Shown: piece after piece, positions 17,887 through 25,137 of the stretch
Numbering within the stretch: position 1 is the stretch's first letter
Layout: the number at the start of each line of letters is the position of its first letter
Assembly (NCBI GenBank): GCA_021821045.1
Contig: JAKACW010000049.1
Span: 1 to 33,425, forward strand
Direction of reading: 5' to 3'
Source: Pseudomonadota bacterium
GTDB taxonomy: Bacteria; Pseudomonadota; Gammaproteobacteria; JAADHS01
Length of the DNA stretch: 33,425 bases
Position numbers and translations under genes: made by a program
The notes under the pieces: generated by a model
The model's input: only the letters and a program-made list of their open reading frames with translations
Database searches by the model: none
Told to the model about the DNA's origin: nothing

Positions 17887-18768
17887 ATGACTCCCCAGGA
17901 ATATTGCCAGCAGAAAGCGGCGCAAAGCGGCTCGAGTTTCTATTACAGCTTTCTCTTTTTGCCGCGGGATCGGCGCGAGGCGATCATCGCCCTCTATGCG
18001 TTTTGCCGTGAAGTCGACGATGTCGTGGATGAGTGCGCCGATGGATCGATTGCCGCCGCCAAGCTGAACTGGTGGCGCAGCGAGATCGACAACCTGTTTG
18101 CCGGCACGCCCCAGCATCCCGTGACGCAGGCCTTGGCGCCAGTCGTCGAACGTTTTGGCCTGCCCCGCGAGCACTTCTTGGAAGTCATCGACGGCATGCA
18201 AATGGATCTGGACTACAACAGTTATCCCGACTTCAAAACGCTGAGTTTGTACTGTCACCGGGTGGCCAGTATGGTTGGACTGATGTCCATTGAAATTTTT
18301 GGCTACGAGGACCGGCAAACGCGCAAGTACGCCCACGACCTGGGCATGGCGTTTCAGCTCACCAACATCGTGCGCGACGTGCGCGAAGACGCCACGCGAG
18401 GACGGGTGTATATCCCGCTCGACGAGCTTTCCGCGCATGGCGTAAGCGTTCAAGATGTTCTGGCGTTGAAACCGTCACCGGGATTCACTGAGCTGATGAA
18501 AGTCCAGGGAAGGCGGGCGCGGGAATACTACGATCGTGCCTTCGAGCATCTGCCCGAGGTCGACCGTTACAATCAGCGCAGCGGCGTCATCATGGCGGAG
18601 ATCTACCGCACCGTACTGGACGAGTTGGAGCGGGACGGCTACCAAGTATTCCGCCATCGAATCGCGCTCACGCCAGTGCGCAAGCTGTGGATCGCCTGGC
18701 GCACGCTGCGGCGCGAGAAAAAGCGCGCGCAACGCCAGGCCGCGTTGCGCCGCTCCACGGCGCACTGA
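17887..18768 (+). CDS. hpnD: Presqualene diphosphate synthase HpnD
   Basis: 293 residues of the squalene/phytoene synthase family. HpnD condenses two farnesyl diphosphates to presqualene diphosphate, the first step of the bacterial three-enzyme route to squalene. SFYYSFLFLPRDRREAIIAL and YAFCREVDDVVDE (first Asp-rich motif) are typical of HpnD. The second Asp-rich motif is in NIVRDVREDATRGRVYIP. The basic C-terminal tail (RREKKRAQRQ) may aid membrane contact. It is followed 44 bases later by hpnE, with hpnC convergent beyond that. A promoter candidate precedes it. Confidence 0.94.
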   Translation: MTPQEYCQQKAAQSGSSFYYSFLFLPRDRREAIIALYAFCREVDDVVDECADGSIAAAKLNWWRSEIDNLFAGTPQHPVTQALAPVVERFGLPREHFLEVIDGMQMDLDYNSYPDFKTLSLYCHRVASMVGLMSIEIFGYEDRQTRKYAHDLGMAFQLTNIVRDVREDATRGRVYIPLDELSAHGVSVQDVLALKPSPGFTELMKVQGRRAREYYDRAFEHLPEVDRYNQRSGVIMAEIYRTVLDELERDGYQVFRHRIALTPVRKLWIAWRTLRREKKRAQRQAALRRSTAH

Positions 18769-18812
18769 CACGTGCGCGCGGGCCGGTTTTTGAGCAAGAA
18801 GCTGACTCTGAC

Positions 18813-20120
18813 ATGAAGGTCGTTGTTGTAGGCGGCGGCTGGGCAGGGCTCTCCGCGGCGGTAGAACTCTGTGCCCGCGGTGTCGAAGTCACCCTGGTCG
18901 AGGCCGGCGTCGAACTGGGCGGCCGCGCTAGAGAAATTCGCTACCACGGGCGCGCGTTCGACAACGGTCAACACGTGGCGCTCGGCGCGTACTCGCGGCT
19001 GCTGGCTAAGCTGCGGCAAATCGGCGTCAATCCGGACGAGGTTTTCGATCGCACGCCGCTTGAGATGCACCTTTCCCGTCCCGGCGGCAACGATGTGGTT
19101 ATTCGCGCGCCGGCGTTGCCGGCGCCGTTCAATCTGCTTGCAGCGGTGGCGACGGCCAAAGGGCTGCATTGGTCGGAGCGCTGGGCCCTGTTGCGCTGCA
19201 TGCGCAATATGGCGGTCACGGGACTGGATTTTGTGCGCGACAGAACCGTCGAGGAATGGCTGATCGCGGAGCGTCAGCCGCCGTTGGCGGTGCAGGCGTT
19301 CTGGGAACCGCTGTGTCTCGCGGCGCTGACCACGCCGCCCTCCCGCGCTTCGATGCGGGTTTTCATGCGGGTGATGCGCGATGCGTTTTCTCACCGCCGG
19401 ATGGGATCGGACTTGTTGTTGATCAAGCGGCCGATCTCGGCCGCTTTTCCCGTGCCGGCCCGCCGCTTCATCGAAAACCACGGTGGAAACGTCGTGCTCG
19501 GTCAGCGGGTTAGCGGGTTGAACATCAGCGAGGGGCGCTGTCGCGGCGTGCGCATCGGCGAGGACACTATCGCCGCGGACCAGGTCATTCTCGCCGTCGG
19601 GCCGGAGGATGCCCGCCGCATGTTGCTCGACTGCGGCGGCACCGAGGCGCTGGTGGGAAAGATGGTCGGAATTTTCTACGAACCGATATGCACGGTGTTT
19701 TTGCGTTACCCGCGGGCGCTTGACATCGGGTTTCCCATGGTTGGGCTGTTGGAGATGACGGGGCAGTGGCTGTTCGACCATTCCCCTTGGGGCGTTGACG
19801 GCTTGATCGCCGTGGTGATCAGCGGCGGCGGCAAGCACATGCGCTTGGAGCGCCAGGCACTCGGCCAGAAAGTGGCGCAGGAATTGGCCGAGCGCTTTCC
19901 CGACTGGCCGAAGCCGGAGGAGATCACCGTATTCCGCGAAAAACGAGCTGCTCTGGCCTGCCGGGTTGATGTCGACCGCTTGCGCCCCGGCAACGATACA
20001 CCGATCGCCGGCTTGTGGCTGGCCGGTGATTACACTTATTCCCGTTATCCCTCGACGCTGGAAGCCGCGGTGCGCAGCGGCGAGCAATGCGTCGAACGGG
20101 TGATGGAGGCGGCGAACTAG
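18813..20120 (+). CDS. hpnE: Hydroxysqualene dehydroxylase HpnE
   Basis: 435 residues of the FAD-dependent amine oxidase/desaturase superfamily. HpnE reduces hydroxysqualene to squalene using reduced FAD. The start at 18813 places the dinucleotide-binding VVVGGGWAGLSAAVEL at the N-terminus as in the family; the same frame is open upstream but overlaps hpnD. GGRAREIRYHGRAFDNGQH and the C-terminal GLWLAGDYTYSRYPSTLEAAVRSG (second FAD contact) are characteristic. The stop codon shares the palindrome CTAG (20117-20120) with the stop of the convergent hpnC. Confidence 0.94.
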   Translation: MKVVVVGGGWAGLSAAVELCARGVEVTLVEAGVELGGRAREIRYHGRAFDNGQHVALGAYSRLLAKLRQIGVNPDEVFDRTPLEMHLSRPGGNDVVIRAPALPAPFNLLAAVATAKGLHWSERWALLRCMRNMAVTGLDFVRDRTVEEWLIAERQPPLAVQAFWEPLCLAALTTPPSRASMRVFMRVMRDAFSHRRMGSDLLLIKRPISAAFPVPARRFIENHGGNVVLGQRVSGLNISEGRCRGVRIGEDTIAADQVILAVGPEDARRMLLDCGGTEALVGKMVGIFYEPICTVFLRYPRALDIGFPMVGLLEMTGQWLFDHSPWGVDGLIAVVISGGGKHMRLERQALGQKVAQELAERFPDWPKPEEITVFREKRAALACRVDVDRLRPGNDTPIAGLWLAGDYTYSRYPSTLEAAVRSGEQCVERVMEAAN

Positions 20121-20965
20121 ACCGCCCGCCAAATACCGCGCAGCCAATCACGCTTGGTCAGCCGCGGGCGGGCGAACGCGTCGTGCGAATTGCGCTGCAG
20201 GGCTGTGAGAATCGACAACGCGGTTTCGATCGTCAGTCGAAGTTCGAAGCCCAGGCGGCCGGGCAGCCGACGGCCCAGCGGCGCGCCGGATTCCATCAAT
20301 TCACGGGCGCGCTGGATTTGGACATCCATGAGGTTACGCAGGGCGCGGCCCGTGATTTTTTTTGCGAATTGTTCCTCGTTCACGCCGAAGCGCTCGATGT
20401 CTTCCAGCGGCACATAAATTCGGTTGTTCTCGTCGTAATCCTGGCCGAGGTCTTGCCAGAAATTGATCAGTTGCAGGGCGGTGCACACCGCGTCGGACTG
20501 GCGCAGGTTGATTTCGCTGTCGTGGCCGTAGAGATGAAGCAGCAAGCGGCCGACGGGATTGGCGGAGTGGCGGCAATAGTGCAGCACGTCGTCGAACGTC
20601 GCATAGCGCGTGGTCGTGACATCCATGGTGAATGCGGTGAGCAAGTCGTGAAACAACTGCACTGGCAGCGCATGCCGGAGCAGCACATCGCCGAGTGCGA
20701 CGAACACCGGATCGGTAGCCGGCGCGCCTCGGGCGCACGCGGTCAGTTTCGAGCGATAGTCGTCCAGACGCTGCAAGCGTTCGTCGGTGGTGAGATCCCC
20801 TTCGTCGGCGAAGTCGTCGGCGGTGCGGGCAAAGGCGTAGATCACCGCGACGGGCCGGCGCAGCGCCTTGGGCAGGGCAAAGGAGGCGACCGGAAAATTT
20901 TCATAGTGTCGGCGGGCGAGGCGCTGGCAATGGTTATAGGCTGTTTCGAGATCGGGAATCGGCAT
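20117..20965 (-). CDS. hpnC: Hydroxysqualene synthase HpnC
   Basis: 282 residues of the squalene/phytoene synthase family, HpnC branch, which converts presqualene diphosphate to hydroxysqualene. The family pattern is clear: HYENFPVASFALPKALRRPV, then the first Asp-rich region AFARTADDFADEGD. The second is NFWQDLGQDYDENNRIYVP. Together with hpnD and hpnE it completes farnesyl diphosphate to squalene. The usual hpnC-D-E order on one strand is broken here: hpnC is convergent with hpnE and the two share stop-codon bases. No squalene-hopene cyclase gene is in the window. Confidence 0.94.
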   Translation of the reverse strand: MPIPDLETAYNHCQRLARRHYENFPVASFALPKALRRPVAVIYAFARTADDFADEGDLTTDERLQRLDDYRSKLTACARGAPATDPVFVALGDVLLRHALPVQLFHDLLTAFTMDVTTTRYATFDDVLHYCRHSANPVGRLLLHLYGHDSEINLRQSDAVCTALQLINFWQDLGQDYDENNRIYVPLEDIERFGVNEEQFAKKITGRALRNLMDVQIQRARELMESGAPLGRRLPGRLGFELRLTIETALSILTALQRNSHDAFARPRLTKRDWLRGIWRAV

Positions 20966-21002
20966 GGTTTGGGGTCGGCGCGGGTTCGCTGTACAATGGC
21001 GC

Positions 21003-21016
21003 CTCGCTATTATACG
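21003..21016. promoter_or_regulatory. Back-to-back -10 elements between hpnC and the VanZ-like gene
   Basis: In the 69-base divergent gap the sequence CTATTATACG carries TATTAT on the plus strand (about 21009-21014, 17 bases after TTCGCT) and a perfect TATAAT on the minus strand (21008-21013). The two divergent promoters would overlap at their -10 elements, making them mutually exclusive. The minus -35 is poor. Confidence 0.4.
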
Positions 21017-21034
21017 GGCTGCACGGTTGAGTCG

Positions 21035-21430
21035 ATGGCTAATTTCGGGGTTTTGGGGCAGCTAAGCCAGCGCGGGGCACGCCTACTGGCACTGGCCTGG
21101 ATGGCAATGATCTTCGTGTTGTCCTCCCAGTCGAAGGTTCCGGTGCCGGAAGTTGCCTTTTCCCAAGACAAGATCATGCATTTGATCGCCTATGCGGTCC
21201 TGGGGTTGTTTCTGGCGCGAGGCTGGCCCCCGACGAATCCACGCCATTATTTCTACCTGATTGCCGCCGCGAGCGGCTACGGATTGGTGGATGAGATTCA
21301 TCAATCCTTCGTGCCGGGACGTGACGCCAGTATTTATGACTGGCTGGCGGATACCGCCGGCGGCGTGCTCGGGGTATGGTGGTACGGGTATTGGGCAAGG
21401 CCGGCCGACCAAGCAGCCGGTAAGTCGTGA
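21035..21430 (+). CDS. VanZ-like family membrane protein
   Basis: 131 residues. ATG at 21035 was chosen because sequence upstream in the same frame overlaps hpnC on the other strand and is not family-like. Family features are a first helix (LLALAWMAMIFVLSSQS), then KIMHLIAYAVLGLFLARG, then the DEIHQSFVPGRDASIYDWLADTAGG motif shared by VanZ-type proteins. Three to four membrane helices are predicted. VanZ of enterococci gives low-level teicoplanin resistance, but most relatives have no proven role and are common near exopolysaccharide or exosortase genes. Resistance should not be assumed here. Confidence 0.88.
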   Translation: MANFGVLGQLSQRGARLLALAWMAMIFVLSSQSKVPVPEVAFSQDKIMHLIAYAVLGLFLARGWPPTNPRHYFYLIAAASGYGLVDEIHQSFVPGRDASIYDWLADTAGGVLGVWWYGYWARPADQAAGKS

Positions 21431-21437
21431 GCAACGA

Positions 21438-21465
21438 TCTGATCAACTATCTCTGATCAACTATC
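21438..21465. repeat. Perfect 14-bp tandem duplication before cysC
   Basis: TCTGATCAACTATC occurs twice without a gap (21438-21451 and 21452-21465). It ends immediately before the AAGGAG ribosome binding site of cysC. It looks like a recent slippage or duplication event in the short VanZ-cysC spacer. Confidence 0.9.
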
Positions 21466-21481
21466 AAGGAGACGCAAGTCG

Positions 21482-22096
21482 ATGTCGCAGCAAAAGAGTA
21501 CGAATGTGGTTTGGCACAGCGCCACGATCACGCGGGAAAAACGCCAAGAGTTGAACGATCACCGCAGCGCGGTGCTGTGGTTCACCGGTCTGTCAGGCTC
21601 GGGCAAGTCGACGCTCGCTCACGCCGTGGAAGACGAACTGTACAAGCGCCAGGGCCGCACCTTTGTGCTCGACGGCGACAACGTGCGTCACGGTTTGTGC
21701 GGCGATCTGGGGTTTTCCTTGGAGGACCGCAAGGAAAACATTCGCCGCGTCGGCGAGGTGGCGAAGCTGTTCACCGAAGCGGGCGTGATCGTGCTGACGG
21801 CGTTTATTTCGCCGCTGCGGGAAGATCGCGAACGGGTGCGCAATATCCTGCCCCATGGCGACTTTATCGAGATCTATTGCGCGGCGTCGCTCGAAGTGTG
21901 CGAGGGCCGGGACGTCAAGGGCCTGTATAAAAAAGCCCGCGCCGGTCAGATTCCCGAATTCACCGGAATTACCTCGCCGTACGAGGAGCCGGTCAATCCG
22001 GAGTTGGTGGTGAATACCGGCGGCGATCCGCTGGAAGTGTCGCTGGCCCACGTGATGCGATTGCTGGAAGAGCGGGAAATCATCAAGGCGGTGTAG
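21482..22096 (+). CDS. cysC: Adenylyl-sulfate kinase
   Basis: 204 residues. It phosphorylates APS at the 3' position to give PAPS, using ATP. The P-loop is GLSGSGKST (36-44), the catalytic/phospho-serine is Ser110 in FISPLRED, and DGDNVRHGL plus [31 protein letters not shown] are the usual substrate-lid motifs. It is a stand-alone kinase, not fused to CysN. AAGGAG with a 10-base spacer supports the start. No cysD, cysN or cysH is nearby. The exopolysaccharide genes downstream allow the idea that PAPS feeds polysaccharide sulfation, but no sulfotransferase is seen in the window. Confidence 0.95.
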   Translation: MSQQKSTNVVWHSATITREKRQELNDHRSAVLWFTGLSGSGKSTLAHAVEDELYKRQGRTFVLDGDNVRHGLCGDLGFSLEDRKENIRRVGEVAKLFTEAGVIVLTAFISPLREDRERVRNILPHGDFIEIYCAASLEVCEGRDVKGLYKKARAGQIPEFTGITSPYEEPVNPELVVNTGGDPLEVSLAHVMRLLEEREIIKAV

Positions 22097-22118
22097 CGCG
22101 GCATTGCGGACGGCCGCT

Positions 22119-22142
22119 GTGGGAGCGGTTTCCTACCGCGAT
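22119..22142 (+). repeat. REP palindrome, type a
   Basis: An exact copy of the 8911-8934 element, 22 bases after the cysC stop. It is the left member of a facing pair with the type-b element at 22159-22182. Confidence 0.88.
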
Positions 22143-22158
22143 CCGAGCAGCACAACAC

Positions 22159-22182
22159 AATCGCGGAATGATCCGCTCCCAC
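22159..22182 (-). repeat. REP palindrome, type b
   Basis: AATCGCGG...CCGCTCCCAC, whose core GCGGATCATTCCGC is a palindrome with a 4-base centre. It faces the type-a copy 16 bases away. The pair lies between the converging cysC and DHH genes, where it may act as a bidirectional transcription or exonuclease barrier. Confidence 0.88.
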
Positions 22183-22201
22183 AATTTAAATGAGTACTCG
22201 C

Positions 22202-23158
22202 TCAGGAGTATGCCCGCGAAAAAAGCGTGACAAATCGCGGCACATCATCCTGAGGTAATTCGTTGATCCCCGCCGCCGCGGCGCGCCCGCCGCCGGTAGG
22301 GAACTGGCGGCACAAGGCGTCGGCGCCCTGGCGGTTGTTCAAGGGCGCGCGCACGCTGACGACATAGCCACCCCGTCCGTTATCGGTCAACAGCGCATAG
22401 GCGCGTCCGGGATTGTCGCGGGCGAGCTGGTTGGCAAATACGCCGCTTACTCGGCGGGCCCAAGGCTGGGCGGGCAGGAGGTACACCGCGTGGCGTTCGT
22501 CGGACGATGTGGGCGCCAGTGATTGTGCGCGGGCCAGATCCTCTTCGTAGCCGTCGCGCAAAATTCCGAATAGGTCGCTGTCGCGAATGAATGCCATCGG
22601 GTCGGCGAAGGGTCGCAGGGACAAGCTCAATCGCGCGGGCGGCACGTGCAGATCCTCGACGGTTTCGCCGTAGCCATTGTAATTGATGCAGTTGCCGAGG
22701 ACTTCAAAATGCTGCGTGGTGTGCTCGTCCAAGCCGATCTGTTTGGCGAGCGCCAGCGCGCTATCGTTTAGGTTGTCGCCAAATGCCCCGACGACCGCCC
22801 ACTTCGGATGGGCATGGTCAAGATATCGATTGACCAGCAGGCTGGTGCAGACGTTGGGCGTCGTGTCGATGATGGCGTCGAGTCGCGGGTGCTGGGGGAT
22901 CTCGCCGGCGAAGTGATGATCCACGTAGGTGACCCAAGCTTCGTTTTCAAGACAGTCGAGCAGGGCATCGCGGTTCTTGTCCAGCGAGATGTCCAGAACG
23001 GTAACGGTGTCGTCGGCCTGCGGCTGGACCCGGCCGAGTAGTTCGATGTCCCGTTTGACGCCGGTGATCAGGATCGCGTCGCGGGGCTCCGCCAGGCGCA
23101 ATTGCTGCAGGGCGCAAATTCCATCCGCGTCACCGTTAAAAACATCGTAGTAAGTCAT
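22202..23158 (-). CDS. DHH-family phosphoesterase
   Basis: 318 residues. The N-terminal motif DVFNGDADGICAL (5-17) and the DHH triad at Asp80-His81-His82 (TYVDHHF) are the metal-binding signature of the DHH superfamily (RecJ, NrnA, c-di-AMP phosphodiesterases, pyrophosphatases). The C-terminal GGGRAAAAGINELP matches the glycine-rich substrate loop of a DHHA1 domain. No membrane segments or extra nucleotide-sensing domains are present, so a nanoRNase-like or other phosphoester hydrolase is likely. The true substrate is not predictable from sequence. It is convergent with cysC and divergent from the exopolysaccharide gene at 23492. Confidence 0.85.
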   Translation of the reverse strand: MTYYDVFNGDADGICALQQLRLAEPRDAILITGVKRDIELLGRVQPQADDTVTVLDISLDKNRDALLDCLENEAWVTYVDHHFAGEIPQHPRLDAIIDTTPNVCTSLLVNRYLDHAHPKWAVVGAFGDNLNDSALALAKQIGLDEHTTQHFEVLGNCINYNGYGETVEDLHVPPARLSLSLRPFADPMAFIRDSDLFGILRDGYEEDLARAQSLAPTSSDERHAVYLLPAQPWARRVSGVFANQLARDNPGRAYALLTDNGRGGYVVSVRAPLNNRQGADALCRQFPTGGGRAAAAGINELPQDDVPRFVTLFSRAYS

Positions 23159-23491
23159 TGTTATTCCTTGCTATTACAGTTAATTTTCGGCGCGCGCCCC
23201 AGTGGTGCGGCGGGATGTTTGTTTGTTGTCAAAGAGTTACATGATTGTGCTGTAACATCAAATAGCCCATAATTCGCGCCGCGGTAGGTCATCTCAGGTG
23301 GTCACCGTATATGCCCAGCCGACGAACCTGTTAGGATTCAGCGACACAGTGTTGCGCAACGTTGGCGTTTCTGCAACGGCATGGGCAAGAATACAACAGG
23401 CAATAGTTGGCGAAAGCGGCGGCAATTTATCACAGCGGATCGCCGTTTTTCACGGTTAACTGTCCGAAGTGTGCAGTTAGGATGGTGAGGT
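23159..23491 (+). promoter_or_regulatory. 333-bp leader region of the exopolysaccharide genes with inverted repeat and promoter candidate
   Basis: GTTACA (23236-23241) and TGTAAC (23251-23256) form a 6-bp inverted repeat with 9-base spacer. It overlaps the -35 of a candidate promoter: TTGTGC (23245-23250), 17 bases, CATAAT (23268-23273). The roughly 215 bases between this promoter and the start codon at 23492 hold no gene I can support. A long untranslated leader is possible. Confidence 0.4.
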
Positions 23492-25012
23492 ATGGCAGTC
23501 GATAATCGCGCTTTAGCTCGTCAGTCGTCGGAGCCGGCGTTCGAAGACAAGAAGCCGGTGTTCGAAGAGAAGCGGCTGTCTTCAGCGGGACTCAACAACG
23601 TCTATTCGTTTCAACGTCGCGCGGAGGCCATCGGCAAGCCGCTGACGATGGTCCGTCTGGTGGAGTTGTTGCTCGATCCACTGTTGGTTGTCGCGATGCT
23701 TTATTTGAGCGCAATCGTGGTGGGGGTCAATCCGGGGACCCAGTTCTGGGTCCTGGCGACCGTTGCGTTCTTGGTGTCCTACATAGTATTCAAGGAAGCC
23801 AACTTGTGCCGCTTCTGGCGCCATGGCGGCGTACGGGCGCAAACCCAGCAGGTGATTTTGGCCTGGTTGTTGGTGCTGGGCGTGATGCTGGCCATCGGTT
23901 ATCTAACCAAGACTGGGCAATGGTTTTCCCGCCCGATGATTGTCCTCTGGGCGGCCTTGACCCCGCCGGTGCTGTTGGGCGGTCACGCCATGGTTCGGCG
24001 ACTGATCTACCAGTTCAACAAGTCCGAGCAATTTACCCGCACCGCGGTCATCGTCGGCATCAACCAGCTCAGTCAGCAGTTGGCGCGGGAAATGGGCGTG
24101 GACGGTCGTCTCAATGTGCGTTTCACCGGTTTTTTTGACGATCGCAACGCGACCCGAGACGCCGAATTCGACCAAAAAACCCTTCTTGGTCCCCTGAAGA
24201 GCCTGCCGGCGTATGTGAAGCGCAATGGCATTAATGTCATTTATGTTGCGCTGCCCATGACCCAGCAAAAACGCATCATGGAGCTGCTCGACGGCTTACG
24301 GGATACGACGGCGTCGATTTACTTCGTACCCGAACTGTTTATGTTCGACTTGATTCAGGCGCGGGTCGACGACGTCAACGGCATTCCCGTGGTTGCCGTG
24401 TGCGAAACGCCATTCTTCGGCGTCAACGGGGTATTGAAGCGGCTTTCCGATTTGGTCATCGCGAGCATTGCGCTGGTGCTGTTGTCGCCGCTGATGCTGG
24501 GCATCGCGCTCGCGGTCAAAGCGACGTCGGCCGGGCCGGTGATTTTCAGGCAACGCCGTTACGGTCTAGGTGGCGAGGAAATCGTCGTGTACAAGTTTCG
24601 CAGCATGACGGTGTGCGAGGACGGCGATAACGTCTGTCAGGCCAAAACCAATGATCGGCGCGTCACGCGAGTCGGGCAGTATCTGCGGCGTTATTCGCTG
24701 GACGAGTTGCCCCAATTCATAAACGTGCTACAGGGCCGCATGAGCGTGGTCGGACCGCGGCCCCATGCCGTTTCCCATAACGAAATGTATCGCGGCTTGA
24801 TTAAAGGCTATATGGTGCGTCACAAGGTGCGGCCCGGTATCACCGGCTGGGCGCAAATCCACGGCCTGCGCGGGGAGACCGAAACGGTGGAAAAGATGAA
24901 AGCCCGCATCGACTACGATTTGGACTATCTGCGCAGTTGGTCGCTCTGGCTGGACATGAAGATCATCTTCAAGACCGCGGTTGTGGTGTTCAAGCACAAG
25001 AACGCCTACTAG
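23492..25012 (+). CDS. Polyprenyl-phosphate sugar-phosphate transferase (WcaJ/CpsE-like), copy 1
   Basis: 506 residues. It starts an exopolysaccharide repeat unit by moving a hexose-1-phosphate from a UDP-sugar to undecaprenyl phosphate at the inner membrane. The N-terminus has a hydrophilic leader then about four membrane helices (about 52-160). A Rossmann-like CoA-binding fold follows (TAVIVGINQLS), then one more membrane segment (about 315-340) and the cytoplasmic catalytic domain with VYKFRSMTV, LDELPQFINVL, VGPRPHAV and PGITGWAQIHGLRGETE. The sugar is probably glucose or galactose by family. GAGG lies close to the ATG. A close paralogue lies at 28585-30039 in the opposite orientation. 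Confidence 0.92.
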   Translation: MAVDNRALARQSSEPAFEDKKPVFEEKRLSSAGLNNVYSFQRRAEAIGKPLTMVRLVELLLDPLLVVAMLYLSAIVVGVNPGTQFWVLATVAFLVSYIVFKEANLCRFWRHGGVRAQTQQVILAWLLVLGVMLAIGYLTKTGQWFSRPMIVLWAALTPPVLLGGHAMVRRLIYQFNKSEQFTRTAVIVGINQLSQQLAREMGVDGRLNVRFTGFFDDRNATRDAEFDQKTLLGPLKSLPAYVKRNGINVIYVALPMTQQKRIMELLDGLRDTTASIYFVPELFMFDLIQARVDDVNGIPVVAVCETPFFGVNGVLKRLSDLVIASIALVLLSPLMLGIALAVKATSAGPVIFRQRRYGLGGEEIVVYKFRSMTVCEDGDNVCQAKTNDRRVTRVGQYLRRYSLDELPQFINVLQGRMSVVGPRPHAVSHNEMYRGLIKGYMVRHKVRPGITGWAQIHGLRGETETVEKMKARIDYDLDYLRSWSLWLDMKIIFKTAVVVFKHKNAY

Positions 25013-25137
25013 TTTCTTGTCCGTGGTTCGTCGAGGCGTTTTATGATTAAATAAGCGCCCATGGAGCATGGACGCTTTATCAGTGCGGCAACGCGGCGCA
25101 AACGGAGTTGAGGCAGATCGTCTTGGTTCCACGCCGC

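Noticed and set aside
20087-21034. N-terminal extension of the VanZ-like frame
   Set aside because: This part is antisense to hpnC and carries no VanZ sequence. The ATG at 21035 gives the normal family length.
25049-25080. Imperfect hairpin between the first sugar transferase and the TPR gene (AAGCG/CGCTT around CATG repeats)
   Set aside because: The stem is short with a bulge and no proper T-run follows, so I do not call it a terminator.
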